A stretch of 64,000 bases of DNA, from NCBI GenBank assembly GCA_035565775.1, contig DATMRW010000021.1, forward strand, positions 372,001-436,000. The letters are read 5' to 3'. This document shows, piece by piece, positions 47,458 through 59,185 of the stretch; position 1 is the stretch's first letter, and every line of letters starts with the position of its first letter. The notes beneath the pieces are model-generated. The model saw only the letters and a program-made list of their open reading frames with translations, made no database searches and was not told where the DNA came from. Source of the stretch: PRO6 sp035565775 (GTDB lineage Bacteria > Pseudomonadota > Alphaproteobacteria > Rhizobiales > Xanthobacteraceae). A program made the translations under genes and the position numbers.

Positions 47458-48048
47458 TCAGTGCTTGCCGTGGTGCTTCACCTGATCGATCGCATGTTCG
47501 GAAAGGCGATCGACATATGCAATGCCGATGGCCGACAGGATGAAGACGATATGGATGATGGTCTGCCACATCACGCCGGTTTCGGTATAGGTGGTGGTCC
47601 GGCCGACGCCGCCAAGATTGCCCGCCTCGATGAACGTCCGCAGCAGATGGATCGAGGAAATGCCGATGATCGCCATCGCCAGCTTGATCTTGAGAACGCT
47701 GGCGTTGACGTGGCTCAGCCACTCCGGCTCGTCAGGATGCCCCTTCAGATTGAGGCGCGACACAAAGGTCTCGTAGCCGCCGACGATGACCATCACCAGC
47801 AGGTTGGAGATCATCACCACGTCGATCAAGCCGAGGACGACCAGCATGATCTGCTGCTCGCTGAAATCCGTCGCATGGGAAATCAGGTGCCACAGTTCCT
47901 TCAGGAACAGCACGACATAGACGCACTGGGCAACGATGAGGCCGATATAGAGCGGCAATTGCAGCCAGCGGGAGCCGAAGATCAGCATCGGCAGGGTGCG
48001 CAGCCGGCTGCTGCGCTGGAGAAGCGGGGTTTCAGGCGAAAGGGACAT
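47458..48048 (-). CDS. UPF0114 (YqhA) family membrane protein
   Basis: This 196-residue inner-membrane protein has about four helices: LPLYIGLIVAQCVYVVLFL, IMLVVLGLIDVVMISNLLVMVIVGGY, KLAMAIIGISSIHLL and TIIHIVFILSAIGIAYV. The loop GGYETFVSRLNLKGHPDEPEWL is characteristic of UPF0114. Function is unknown. It precedes the transglycosylase by 13 bases and so is probably co-transcribed with it. Confidence 0.9.
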   Translation of the reverse strand: MSLSPETPLLQRSSRLRTLPMLIFGSRWLQLPLYIGLIVAQCVYVVLFLKELWHLISHATDFSEQQIMLVVLGLIDVVMISNLLVMVIVGGYETFVSRLNLKGHPDEPEWLSHVNASVLKIKLAMAIIGISSIHLLRTFIEAGNLGGVGRTTTYTETGVMWQTIIHIVFILSAIGIAYVDRLSEHAIDQVKHHGKH

Positions 48049-48224
48049 GAACCAATGATCTCGGTTGGAATATTCGGGCCAACAGCACGAATTGCATGAC
48101 GAAAACGCGACAGGGACAACAAATTAGGGTGCGCCGCGACAGTTGGGCGCACGAAGTGCCGCCGAGTTTTGCCTGATTCGTTTTTGCCTCGCGCGGCGTC
48201 AGCCCGCGACGGCGCGGGAAAAAT

Positions 48225-48995
48225 TCATCGCGTCGCTACGACAAATAGCCGCGGAAACCGCAGCAGGCTCTTGCCGTCGTAACGCGGCGGATAGGCCTCC
48301 GCGATGCGCGCCTGATAGGCCGCAAGAAACGCCCGCCGGTGCTCGGCATCGAGCGGATCGATGAACGGGCGCAGCCCGGTGCCCTTCAGCCATTCGACGA
48401 TCGCGGCCGGGCCATCCAGCGGATGATTGTAAATGGTGTGCCAGATATCGAGCCGGGCGCAGTAGGGCTTGATTGCGTCGTAATAGCGCTCGGGCTTGGG
48501 CAGCGGATCGCGCGCCGCGGCGGCTTCGCGGAGCTGCTCCGTCCATGGCCCGTCCGCCGCCACCTCACGCATCAGGCGGTGGCTCGGCTCATCGAGATTG
48601 TCCGGCATCTGGACGGCGAGGACGCCGCCCTTCTCCATCACCGACACCAGCCGCTGCAATTGCGAGACGTGGTTCGGCACCCATTGAAAAACGGCATTGG
48701 CGAAGATGACGTCGGTCGCAGGCGGCGGAGTCCACGACGCGATGTCGGCCTTCTCAAAGGCGAGACCGGGCAAGCGCTCCCGCGCCTGCCGCAGCATGTC
48801 GTCAGATGTGTCGACGCCGCCGACCCGGGCATCGGGCCAGCGGCGCGCCAACAGTTCGGTCGAATTGCCCGGCCCGCAGCCGAGATCGACCACGATCCGG
48901 GGCGATGGCTGCACGACCTGCGCCAGCAGATCGCGTGCTGGCCGCGTTCGCTCATCCTCAAATTTGAGGTACTGCTGCGCGGACCAGTCTGCCAT
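48225..48995 (-). CDS. tam: Trans-aconitate 2-methyltransferase
   Basis: This 256-residue SAM-dependent enzyme is expected to methylate trans-aconitate, a spontaneous inhibitor of the citric acid cycle enzyme aconitase. The N-terminus MADWSAQQYLKFEDERTRPARDLL is typical of Tam. The SAM motif is VVDLGCGPGNSTELLARR, followed by GVDTSDDML and ANAVFQWVPNH. It starts 18 bases after ettA, in the same direction. Confidence 0.9.
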   Translation of the reverse strand: MADWSAQQYLKFEDERTRPARDLLAQVVQPSPRIVVDLGCGPGNSTELLARRWPDARVGGVDTSDDMLRQARERLPGLAFEKADIASWTPPPATDVIFANAVFQWVPNHVSQLQRLVSVMEKGGVLAVQMPDNLDEPSHRLMREVAADGPWTEQLREAAAARDPLPKPERYYDAIKPYCARLDIWHTIYNHPLDGPAAIVEWLKGTGLRPFIDPLDAEHRRAFLAAYQARIAEAYPPRYDGKSLLRFPRLFVVATR

Positions 48996-49013
48996 CGGCG
49001 TTCCCTGTGCGGA

Positions 49014-50666
<1,653 letters not shown>

Positions 50667-51194
50667 CGTGGTCCCTAAATCGGTCGTGTTGGGGGGAATT
50701 TGTGCTGACGCTCATGTAGCCACGGGCGCGGCAAAGGGCAACCTGTTAGCCTCTCACTAACCCTATCAAAACAAAGCTTTTTGTGCGGGCTATGGCGGCA
50801 AAGGGAATTTTAATCGAATCTGCCAGACTCGGCGTGGGATGAAATTCCTGTCCCGGGTTTTTGCCCGGGATCCTCAGAGATCGCCCATGGCCGCATTGGT
50901 TTCGTTCCTCCTTTCGCCAGCCGAACGCCTCGCCGCGAAATGCCGGCTGCGCGCGGGCACTGCGTTTCTGCGCAGCTTCGCGCGCATCGCCTTCACCCGT
51001 TACCAGCCGGAACGCCACTATATGCGCGGCCCCGGCCCCGCCTGGAAGGCCAAGCACCCTGGCCGAGAAGATCTCGTCCCGGACCGCGCGGAACCGCAAG
51101 CATAGCAGCGGGAACCCGGCGAGGATTGCGCTTGCCTGATCGGGAACGGCTGACGATAACCGGCCCGACGCGATACGGGAGGGATCGGGACATC
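50667..51194. other. Gene-less stretch between ettA and a dehydrogenase
   Basis: About 530 bases lie between divergent genes. One 88-codon frame (50839-51105, +) begins MKFLSRVFARDPQRS and has no recognised domain and no good ribosome site. Several frames overlap on both strands, as is usual for GC-rich spacers. Near 50745-50815 the base composition drops and probably holds promoters for ettA. I see no RNA gene. Confidence 0.4.
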
Positions 51195-52151
51195 ATGAGG
51201 CTACGCTGCGCCATACTCGACGACTACCAGAACGCCGCTCTCCGCCTCGCCGACTGGTCGCCGCTGCGCGACCGCATGGATATCGAGGTGTTCGACGCCC
51301 CCTTCGGCGATGACGCCGCCGCGGTTCGGACCCTCGCCGATTTCGACGTCATCTGCGCGATGCGGGAGCGGACCAGCTTTCGCGGCGATGTGCTGACGCA
51401 ACTGCCCCGGCTGAAACTGCTTTTGACCTCCGGCATGCGCAACGCCGCAATCGACCTTGCCGCCGCCGGCGAACGCGGCATCACCGTCTGCGGCACCGGC
51501 ACCGTCGGCAATCCGACCGCAGGGCTTGCCATCGGCCTGATGCTCGAACTGACGCGCCGGATCGGCTTCGAGAACGCACGGATGAAGACCGGGGCAGCCT
51601 GGCAAACCACGCTCGGCCAGGACGTGGCGGGCAAGACGCTCGGCATCATCGGTCTTGGCAAACTTGGCACGAAGGTCGCGACCATCGCGCGGGCGCTCGA
51701 CATGCGGGTGATCGCCTGGAGCCACAACCTGACCGAAGCGGCCTGCACGGCGGCGGGGGTTACCTATGCGAGCAAGGACGAACTGCTCGCGACGGCGGAC
51801 CTCGTCACCATTCATGTCGTGCTCAGCGCGCGCACACGCGGGCTGATTTCGGGCGACGACCTGCGAAAGATGAAGCCCACGGCCTATCTCATCAACACCG
51901 CCCGCGGTCCCATCGTCGATGAGGCGGCGCTGATCGAGACCCTGACGAGCCGCACGATCGCCGGCGCCGGGCTCGACGTGTTTGACCGCGAGCCGCTGCC
52001 GCTCGACCATCCCTTCCGCAGGCTCGACAATGTCGTGCTGACGCCGCATCTCGGCTACGTCACCGAGGAAAACTACCGCCGCTATTATTCCGAGATGGTC
52101 GAGAACATCGCCGCCTGGCTGGACGGCCAGCCGATCCGGCAACTCGGCTGA
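51195..52151 (+). CDS. D-2-hydroxyacid dehydrogenase family protein
   Basis: This 318-residue NAD(P)-dependent dehydrogenase has the usual two-domain layout. The nucleotide-binding motif is GIIGLGKLGTKVATIARALDM. The active site is marked by NTARGPIVDE (Arg), GAGLDVFDREPLP (Glu) and LTPHLGY (His). The start at 51195 gives MRLRCAILDDYQN, a usual N-terminus in this group. Substrate cannot be told; glyoxylate/hydroxypyruvate or phosphoglycerate-like acids are possible. It is followed closely by a strong terminator. Confidence 0.9.
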   Translation: MRLRCAILDDYQNAALRLADWSPLRDRMDIEVFDAPFGDDAAAVRTLADFDVICAMRERTSFRGDVLTQLPRLKLLLTSGMRNAAIDLAAAGERGITVCGTGTVGNPTAGLAIGLMLELTRRIGFENARMKTGAAWQTTLGQDVAGKTLGIIGLGKLGTKVATIARALDMRVIAWSHNLTEAACTAAGVTYASKDELLATADLVTIHVVLSARTRGLISGDDLRKMKPTAYLINTARGPIVDEAALIETLTSRTIAGAGLDVFDREPLPLDHPFRRLDNVVLTPHLGYVTEENYRRYYSEMVENIAAWLDGQPIRQLG

Positions 52152-52158
52152 GATAAAC

Positions 52159-52190
52159 GAAAAAGCCCCCGGATACCGGGGGCTTTTTTG
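52159..52190. terminator. Bidirectional terminator between dehydrogenase and L,D-transpeptidase
   Basis: Arms AAAAAGCCCCCGG and CCGGGGGCTTTTTT enclose a 3-4 base loop (ATA). The stem lies 8 bases past the dehydrogenase stop and 21 bases before the stop of the convergent L,D-transpeptidase. A and T tails on both sides allow use from either direction. Confidence 0.92.
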
Positions 52191-52210
52191 TCATCACAAA
52201 GCTGCGCCTG

Positions 52211-53347
52211 TCAGCGGATCGTCACCGGCTGCGGCAGCGGCGGAAGCGTGTTCTGCGCGCTGTAGCCGGCATTGCCCTGAGGGATGTTTCCCTGCGGCAC
52301 CGGCGGATTGCTGCTCATCGCGGGACCGGGAGCCGGCATCGGCGCAGCCGCTGCACCGGCTTGCGCGGCCGCGGCCGGCGGCTTGCCCGGCAGCACCACG
52401 ACGCGCGAGCCAACCTTGACGCGCTCGAACAGATCCTCGACGTCCTCGTTCAGCATGCCGATGCAGCCGGAGGAGACGAACTTGCCGATCGTCGACGGCT
52501 GGTTGGTGCCGTGAATGCGGTAGACGGTGCTTCCGAGATACATCGCGCGCGCGCCCATCGGGTTGCCCGGGCCGCCGGCCATGAAGCGCGGCAGGTAGGG
52601 CTGGCGCTCGATCATCTCTGCCGGCGGATGCCAATCCGGCCATTCGGCCTTGCGGCTCACTTTCTGCACGCCGGTCCAGGTGAAGCCGTCGCGGCCGACG
52701 CGGACGCCGTAGCGCATCGCCCGGCCGTTGCCGAGGATGTAATAAAGATAGGTATTGGCGGTATCGACGACGATCGTGCCCGCCGGCTCCTTGGAAGCGA
52801 AATCGACTTCCTGCTTGCGCAGATGCGGCGGCAGCTCAGCCGGATTGAGCTCCGGCTGCTCCTCCGGCGGCAACGCCGCAAGCTGCGTCGGCTGACCACC
52901 GCGCGGATCCATCGCCGGCTGCCCCCCGACCGCGCCCGGCGGACGCAGGCCATCGCTGTAACCGTAATTGACGTTCGGCGCGCCGCCTGCGGCATTCGGC
53001 ATCGGCTGCTGCTGATTATAGACCGGGCGCTCCGAGTAGATCGGCGCCGGGCGGCCATAGCGCGGATCGTCAGGCGACATCACCGGGCCGAGCGGCACAT
53101 TCGCCTGCGGGGCGACACTGCCGGGGTGGCGGCCATAGCCGTCATCCTGATCGTCGGCGTCGAAATCCGGCATCGCAAAGCCGCCCTGCCCTTGCCCCTG
53201 CATCTGTCCCTGGGCCGGACCTTGCGAGGGATAGGAATAGTTCGAACCGGCCTGAGGCGGATAGCCCTGCGCAGATGCAAGAGAAGATCCAGCCATGGCC
53301 AACGCCATCGCCGCGCAAAGAGTCAGGGTCTGTCGCCGAGCGATCAT
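52211..53347 (-). CDS. L,D-transpeptidase (YkuD domain)
   Basis: This 378-residue exported protein forms 3-3 cross-links or anchors proteins to peptidoglycan. The start MIARRQTLTLCAAMALAMAGSSLASA gives a good signal peptide. A Gly/Gln/Pro-rich linker of about 130 residues follows. The YkuD domain runs from about residue 185 (GTIVVDTANTYLYYIL) to HGTNQPSTIGKFVSSGCIGM with catalytic C295. The C-terminus is Pro/Ala/Gln-rich. An ATG 18 bases upstream is also possible. Alphaproteobacteria of this group carry many such paralogues. Confidence 0.92.
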   Translation of the reverse strand: MIARRQTLTLCAAMALAMAGSSLASAQGYPPQAGSNYSYPSQGPAQGQMQGQGQGGFAMPDFDADDQDDGYGRHPGSVAPQANVPLGPVMSPDDPRYGRPAPIYSERPVYNQQQPMPNAAGGAPNVNYGYSDGLRPPGAVGGQPAMDPRGGQPTQLAALPPEEQPELNPAELPPHLRKQEVDFASKEPAGTIVVDTANTYLYYILGNGRAMRYGVRVGRDGFTWTGVQKVSRKAEWPDWHPPAEMIERQPYLPRFMAGGPGNPMGARAMYLGSTVYRIHGTNQPSTIGKFVSSGCIGMLNEDVEDLFERVKVGSRVVVLPGKPPAAAAQAGAAAAPMPAPGPAMSSNPPVPQGNIPQGNAGYSAQNTLPPLPQPVTIR

Positions 53348-53719
53348 GATTTTCGCCAAGTCCAAAGCTCACCACCGGTTCGATTCAGGGATCACATCGC
53401 GCACGAGTGCGGCGCATTCAAGACATATATTGAAGAATAGGCCCGAAATAGGACACCTGCCGCCGACCAGCGACAATTATGCCGCTTTCGTCTCCGGTTT
53501 GTGCGCCGCTGTTGCTCCATTGCCGCGGGGACGGGGCGGGTGAGCCGGATTTTCTCCGAACAATTCCTTCACGTTGCGTTAACCTGTCGGAAGCCTGATT
53601 CGCGCCGCGCTCGGTCGCGAGAAGTAGGCTCATCGACGACCCAGTACCGCCGCGTTCCCGATCGCCCTGCAGCCTTTTGCATGCCCCTTGTGGCCGCGAA
53701 GGCAAAGTTACGAATTGAT
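53348..53719. other. Divergent spacer before the Ala/Pro-rich protein
   Basis: This 370-base region lies between the divergent L,D-transpeptidase and the Ala/Pro-rich protein. It holds no clear gene. The frame of the downstream protein is open back to 53501, but that part encodes Arg/Cys-rich sequence unlike the rest. A second ATG at 53681 would add only 13 residues to the protein. No clear operator was seen. Confidence 0.4.
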
Positions 53720-55084
53720 ATGCTGCCGAGCCTCCGTTTTCTCGCTTTTTCGACGGCCCTCTCCACCTCCGCCCTGATTTTCGGATTGGGCGCGGCCGCC
53801 CTTCTGCGGGTCACGCATCAGCAGCTTGCGCAGGTCGCGCCGCAGACCGCGGCAAGCCAGCCGGTAACGAACAATATCGCGGCGTTCGATCCGGCAGCGT
53901 CCGAGCCAATCCGGCTGAGCCTCCTGCGCGTTGAGCCTGAGCCCGCGCCGACCGAAGCGCCCAGCATTGCCGCCCCGGAGATCGCGGAGAAGACGAGCGC
54001 TGCGCCGACCGCTCCGGCGCTCGATCCGAGCGAGCACATCGTCATCGGGCCGGTGGCGAACGTCGCAGCCCCTGCCTCGCCGCAGATGAAGCCGGAGGCC
54101 GGCCAGCCGGTCGACAACAATCAGCACGAGCCCGCAGCCAGGCCGACGGTTGAACCGCCTGCGCGCACCGATGACACCGGCCGCGCTGAAGAGAAGGCCA
54201 CCGCAAAGCCCGACGATTCTGCGCCGCGCGCAAGCGAGGGCCCGGCCAAACCGCGCGATGCAGGCCCAACGCAGGTCGCCGAAGCAACGACGACGACAGT
54301 GGATGCCGAAGCGGCACCTGCGGTGACAAACGAGCCGGAAGCGGCAAAGGCTGCCGTCGCAGAACCGGCGCAGGCCGAGCCGAAGGCTGCCGAAGCCAAG
54401 GTAGCCGAGACCGCCGCCGAGCCAGCCAAGGTCGTGGAAACGGTAACCGCCGCGCCGCAGGCCGCGCAGCCGACCACGGCTGCGAATGAAGCCAAGACCA
54501 AGGCTGACGCGGCAAGCGTTGCCGCTGTTGCGGACGCGCGGGCCGGCTCCATCGCGCAGGACTTTGATCTCGGACCGGCAGTTGCAGCGATCAAGAATCC
54601 GCCGCTGCCGAAGGCGCGGCCGGCCGTGCGCATCGCTGCGCTACAGCAAAAGCCTTCGGTGACGAGCGTTGAAGTCGCTGCAGCCAATGCAGTGAGAATA
54701 GCGCCGGTCGAGACCGACACACCAAAGGCGCAGGCCGCCGAAGCCAAGCCGGCAGAAGGCGATGCTGCAGGTAACAAAATCATCGCCGCCGCCGAACCCG
54801 CGGCGCAGACGGTCGCATCGCCCGAGCCCACGAACGCGGCCGAAAATCCCGATCTCGGCCCGGAGATGGCGGCGATCGAAAACCCGCCGCTGCCGAAGGC
54901 CCGGCCGCAGCCCGGCGCACGCGCCGCCGCGGCCCAGGCTGCCAAGCGCGAACGTGAGAAACAAGCCGCCCTTCATCAGCAGCAGGAACGCGCCCGCGCG
55001 CAGGCCGAACACGCCCGACGAATCGCGGCCGCCTATCCTTACGCCTCGCTCTTCGGACAGGGACCAAAGCCCCAGACGCGCTGA
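53720..55084 (+). CDS. Ala/Pro/Glu-rich membrane-anchored protein with an internal repeat
   Basis: This 454-residue protein of unknown function has one N-terminal membrane helix (FLAFSTALSTSALIFGLGAAALL). It is followed by about 400 residues dominated by Ala, Pro, Glu, Lys and Thr. The motif DLGPxxAAIxNPPLPKARP occurs twice, at about 283-301 and 378-396, 95 residues apart. The C-terminus has a charged helix (KREREKQAALHQQQERARAQ) and ends ASLFGQGPKPQTR. The composition suggests an extended periplasmic chain. It is divergent from an L,D-transpeptidase, so an envelope role is plausible but unproven. The start chosen is the ATG just before the helix. Confidence 0.7.
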   Translation: MLPSLRFLAFSTALSTSALIFGLGAAALLRVTHQQLAQVAPQTAASQPVTNNIAAFDPAASEPIRLSLLRVEPEPAPTEAPSIAAPEIAEKTSAAPTAPALDPSEHIVIGPVANVAAPASPQMKPEAGQPVDNNQHEPAARPTVEPPARTDDTGRAEEKATAKPDDSAPRASEGPAKPRDAGPTQVAEATTTTVDAEAAPAVTNEPEAAKAAVAEPAQAEPKAAEAKVAETAAEPAKVVETVTAAPQAAQPTTAANEAKTKADAASVAAVADARAGSIAQDFDLGPAVAAIKNPPLPKARPAVRIAALQQKPSVTSVEVAAANAVRIAPVETDTPKAQAAEAKPAEGDAAGNKIIAAAEPAAQTVASPEPTNAAENPDLGPEMAAIENPPLPKARPQPGARAAAAQAAKREREKQAALHQQQERARAQAEHARRIAAAYPYASLFGQGPKPQTR

Positions 55085-55129
55085 CGCCGCGAGCGTTGAA
55101 CGCCGCGCCGTATCGAGGGGCTGTCGTGA

Positions 55130-55987
55130 TCAGGCTGGGCCGGTCGCTATCGCCGGCCCGTCCGGCAGGCCCCATTCCGACCACGAGCCGTCATAGAGCG
55201 CGCTGCCGCGCCCCCCGAGCCGATAGAGCGCCAGCGTCAGCACCCCGGCCGACACGCCGGAGCCGCAGCTCGTCACGACCGGCTTTTCGATATCGACACC
55301 GGCCTTTTCAAAGATCGTCCTCAGCTCAGGCAGCGGCTTCATCACCGCCGTCTCGGGATCGATCAGATCGCTAAAGGGCACGTTGCGGCTACCGGGGATA
55401 TGCCCTGCGCGCAGGCCCGGCCGCGGCTCGGCCGCGCTTCCTTCAAACCGTGCGCGGCTGCGGGCATCGATCACCTGCTCGGCGCGCGATTGCAGATTGC
55501 GGATCATCTGATCCTTGCTGCGCAGCGCGGCGGGATTGAATGTCGCGACGTATTTGCCGGGGACCGGATGCGGCTCGCCGGCCTCCGTCGCGCGGCCCTC
55601 GGCGTGCCACTTCTTCATGCCGCCATCGAGAATTTTGACGTTGGCATGGCCGAAGGTCAAAAACATCCACCAGGCCCGCGGCGCGGCCATCCATGAGCCC
55701 GAGTCGTAGATGACGACGATGCTGTCGTTGGAGATGCCGAGCGCAGCGACGTCGTCGCCGAACTGCTCGGCGTCCGGATACATATGCGGCAGCGGATCGT
55801 TCCGGTCGGCGACCGCATCGACATCAAAGAATGTCGCGCCCGGAATATGCGCCTGCAAAAAATCGTCGCGCGCCGACGTGGCCGCGCCCGGAAGCTTGAA
55901 CGAGGCGTCGATGACCCTCAACCCAGGATCATGCAAATGCGCCGCCAGCCACTCGGTTGACACCAAGGGATCATCGAGCGTTGCCAT
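55130..55987 (-). CDS. sseA: 3-mercaptopyruvate sulfurtransferase
   Basis: This 285-residue protein has two rhodanese domains. It is predicted to move sulfur from 3-mercaptopyruvate to thiols or cyanide. The N-terminal domain is non-catalytic (VSTEWLAAHLHDPGLRVIDASF). The C-terminal domain holds the active-site loop CGSGVSAG with C241, the CGSGxxA pattern of mercaptopyruvate rather than thiosulfate sulfurtransferases. A second rhodanese-like gene lies 14 bases upstream on the same strand. Confidence 0.93.
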   Translation of the reverse strand: MATLDDPLVSTEWLAAHLHDPGLRVIDASFKLPGAATSARDDFLQAHIPGATFFDVDAVADRNDPLPHMYPDAEQFGDDVAALGISNDSIVVIYDSGSWMAAPRAWWMFLTFGHANVKILDGGMKKWHAEGRATEAGEPHPVPGKYVATFNPAALRSKDQMIRNLQSRAEQVIDARSRARFEGSAAEPRPGLRAGHIPGSRNVPFSDLIDPETAVMKPLPELRTIFEKAGVDIEKPVVTSCGSGVSAGVLTLALYRLGGRGSALYDGSWSEWGLPDGPAIATGPA

Positions 55988-56001
55988 GTCGGTGCCTCAG
56001 C

Positions 56002-56415
56002 CTATTTCGCCGGACGAGGTTCGAGCTTTTCGACAGCCTCGCCGGCATCGCGCCAAGCCGAGAAGCCGCCGCCGAGATGGGCGACGGGCTTGAGCCCCAT
56101 GTCCTGCGCCGTCTTGGCGGCAAGCGCCGACCGCCAGCCACTGGCGCAATGGAAGATGAACTTCTTGTCTTCCTGAAAGATCGGTTTGCCATAGGGGCTT
56201 TCCGGATCGATCCAGAATTCCAGCATGCCGCGGGTGCAGGAGAACGAGCCCGGAATGCGGCCCTCGCGCTCGATCTCGCGCGGGTCGCGCAGATCGACAA
56301 TCACCGCCTCGCCATTCGCGACCGCAGCCTTCACGTCGGCGACACTCATGGTTTCAATCTGAGCGTTGGCTTCGTCGAGCAGCGCCTTGTATCCGCGCGT
56401 GATGGTCTGGCTCAT
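56002..56415 (-). CDS. Single-domain rhodanese-like protein
   Basis: This 137-residue protein is one rhodanese domain. VIVDLRDPREIEREGRIPGS is the conserved N-terminal part, and the active-site loop is CASGWRSA with C90. It ends KLEPRPAK. It lies immediately upstream of sseA on the same strand, so the two sulfurtransferases are probably co-transcribed. The physiological sulfur acceptor is not known. Confidence 0.9.
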   Translation of the reverse strand: MSQTITRGYKALLDEANAQIETMSVADVKAAVANGEAVIVDLRDPREIEREGRIPGSFSCTRGMLEFWIDPESPYGKPIFQEDKKFIFHCASGWRSALAAKTAQDMGLKPVAHLGGGFSAWRDAGEAVEKLEPRPAK

Positions 56416-56450
56416 GGGTCGTCCTCTCCTGATCTTGTCTGGCGGCGATC

Positions 56451-57626
56451 CTAGCGCACCAGTTCCTTCATCGCACCTTCCAGCCCCTCAAGTGTCAGTG
56501 GAAACATGCGATCAGAGAAAATTTTGCGGATCACATTGGTCGATTCCGAATAGTCCCAGTGCTTCCGCGACACCGGATTGAGCCAGACGACATGCGGGTA
56601 GGTCCGCGTCACGCGCTCGAGCCACACTGCGCCGGCTTCGGGATTGACATGCTCGACCGAGCCGCCGGGCACCATGATCTCATACGGGCTCATCGACGCA
56701 TCGCCGACGAACACCACCTTGTAGTCATGCGGATACTTGTGCAGGACGTCCCAGGTCGGCGTGCGGTCGGTGAAGCGCCGGCGGTTTTCCTTCCATACGC
56801 CTTCATAGAGGCAGTTGTGGAAGTAAAAATACTCCATGTGCTTGAACTCGCCCTTCGCCGCCGAGAACAGCTCCTCGACCTGCGCGACATGCGCATCCAT
56901 CGAGCCGCCGATATCGAAGAACACCAGCACCTTCACCGCGTTGCGCCGCTCCGGCCGCATATGCACATCGAGATAGCCGTGATTGGCGCTCTCGCGGATC
57001 GTGGTATCGAGATCGAGTTCGTCCGGCGCGCCGGTGCGGGCGAACTTGCGCAGACGCCGCAGCGCCACCTTGATGTTGCGGATGCCGAGCTCCACGCTGC
57101 CGTCGAGGTCCTTGAATTCGCGGCGGTCCCACACCTTGACCGCGCGGAAATTGCGGTTCTTGTCCTGCCCGATGCGGATGCCTTCGGGATTGTAGCCATA
57201 GGCGCCGAACGGTGAGGTGCCGCCGGTGCCGATCCACTTGTTGCCGCCCTGATGGCGCTTGGTCTGCTCCTTCAGCCGCTCGCGCAGCGTCTCCATGAGC
57301 TTGTCCCAGCCCATGGCCTCGATCTGCTTCTTCTCTTCCTCGGTGAGATACTTTTCGGCGAGCTTGCGCAGCCATTCTTCCGGGATGTCGGCCTTCTCCA
57401 TCGCGTCGAGAAGGTTTTCCAGCCCCTTGAACACCGAGCCGAAGACGCGGTCGAACTTGTCGAGATTGCGCTCGTCTTTGACCAGCGCCGCCCGCGACAG
57501 ATAATAAAAATTCTCCACGCTCTGATCGGCCAGATCGGCGTCGAGCGCCTCCAGCAGGGTCAGATATTCGCGCAGCGTGACCGGCACCTGCGCGTCCCGC
57601 AGGGATGTAAAGAATTGCAAGAACAT
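56451..57626 (-). CDS. CoxE-like VWA domain protein
   Basis: This protein of about 391 residues belongs to the group that works with MoxR-type AAA ATPases. The N-terminal part (FFTSLRDAQVPVTLREYLTLLEAL) and the central basic region with KWIGTGGTSPFGAYGYNPEG are typical of CoxE-like proteins. The VWA domain starts near VKVLVFFDIGGSMDAHV. The MIDAS motif reads DIGGS rather than DxSxS, so one metal-coordinating Ser is replaced by Gly, a change seen in this family. The start at 57626 (MFLQFFTSL) is chosen; a start 24 bases upstream is also open. The MoxR gene is divergent, beyond a small gene. Confidence 0.88.
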   Translation of the reverse strand: MFLQFFTSLRDAQVPVTLREYLTLLEALDADLADQSVENFYYLSRAALVKDERNLDKFDRVFGSVFKGLENLLDAMEKADIPEEWLRKLAEKYLTEEEKKQIEAMGWDKLMETLRERLKEQTKRHQGGNKWIGTGGTSPFGAYGYNPEGIRIGQDKNRNFRAVKVWDRREFKDLDGSVELGIRNIKVALRRLRKFARTGAPDELDLDTTIRESANHGYLDVHMRPERRNAVKVLVFFDIGGSMDAHVAQVEELFSAAKGEFKHMEYFYFHNCLYEGVWKENRRRFTDRTPTWDVLHKYPHDYKVVFVGDASMSPYEIMVPGGSVEHVNPEAGAVWLERVTRTYPHVVWLNPVSRKHWDYSESTNVIRKIFSDRMFPLTLEGLEGAMKELVR

Positions 57627-57890
57627 GACGAGCAGATTGCCCTCTCTCACGGCCCCGTCAAGAGGCTCGATCGCACCGTCCCCATGACTGGCCCGCAGCA
57701 GGCCTATGCCTGGAAGGACACACCGGCCGCAAAAGCTCGCCTTGCGGGCCGGACCACGGCACCCCCGCCCTAGACCTCGTTTGAATTTCCACTAGACTTT
57801 ACCCGCTGCCCAGCGATGCATCCGCAAGCGTGCGCATGCGCCCTGACACGCGGCACACGAGAATGAATATGGCAAATGGGGGAATGGCTT

Positions 57891-58145
57891 ATGGGCATTG
57901 ACTCTGTCATCGTTTGGCTCATCGTGGGTGCAATTGCAGGGTGGCTCGCCGGCGTGATCGTCAAAGGCGCCGGCTTCGGTCTTCTCGGCAATATCGTGAT
58001 TGGCATCATCGGCGCGGTCGTCGCCGGGTGGATTTTGCCACGGCTCGGGATCAACCTCGGGTCCGGCATCGTCAGCGCCATCATCAATTCTGCGATCGGC
58101 GGCATCATCGTTCTCGTCATCCTGTCTTTGATCAGACGAGCCTGA
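57891..58145 (+). CDS. GlsB/YeaQ/YmgE family small membrane protein
   Basis: This 84-residue protein with three hydrophobic, glycine-rich helices (VIVWLIVGAIAGWLAGVIV, LLGNIVIGIIGAVVAGWIL, IINSAIGGIIVLVILSLI) has the transglycosylase-associated (Transgly_assoc) layout. Members are induced by stress in several bacteria, but their role is unclear. The ATG at 57891 follows a GGGGGAA site; an in-frame ATG at 57876 lacks one. The moxR-type gene follows after 107 bases. Confidence 0.9.
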   Translation: MGIDSVIVWLIVGAIAGWLAGVIVKGAGFGLLGNIVIGIIGAVVAGWILPRLGINLGSGIVSAIINSAIGGIIVLVILSLIRRA

Positions 58146-58252
58146 CCAGCGCAGCATTCAACGGACGACCGCCGGCGTCGGCGGTCGTTTCATGTCCAGG
58201 GCAAGGTGCTTGCGCAGAAAGGCGCGGGAAACCGGAGATAAGGCAAACCGCA

Positions 58253-59095
<843 letters not shown>

Positions 59096-59123
59096 CTTCG
59101 CCCGAAACGGCAAGCGGATCACC

Positions 59124-59156
59124 ACGGGACCGGCATCGCCGGTCCCGTTCTTTTTT
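59124..59156 (+). terminator. Rho-independent terminator after the MoxR gene
   Basis: A perfect 10-base stem (ACGGGACCGG and CCGGTCCCGT, loop CATCG) is followed by TCTTTTTT. It lies 28 bases past the stop. Confidence 0.95.
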
Positions 59157-59185
59157 GCCCCTGAGAACAGCCTTCGGCCGATTTC

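Noticed and set aside
50839..51105. An 88-codon frame between ettA and the dehydrogenase
   Set aside because: No good ribosome site, no recognised domain, and overlapping frames on both strands. It may be real but cannot be supported.
53501..53719. Longer N-terminus for the Ala/Pro-rich protein
   Set aside because: The extra 73 residues are Arg/Cys-rich and unlike the rest; the helix just after 53720 is the natural N-terminus.
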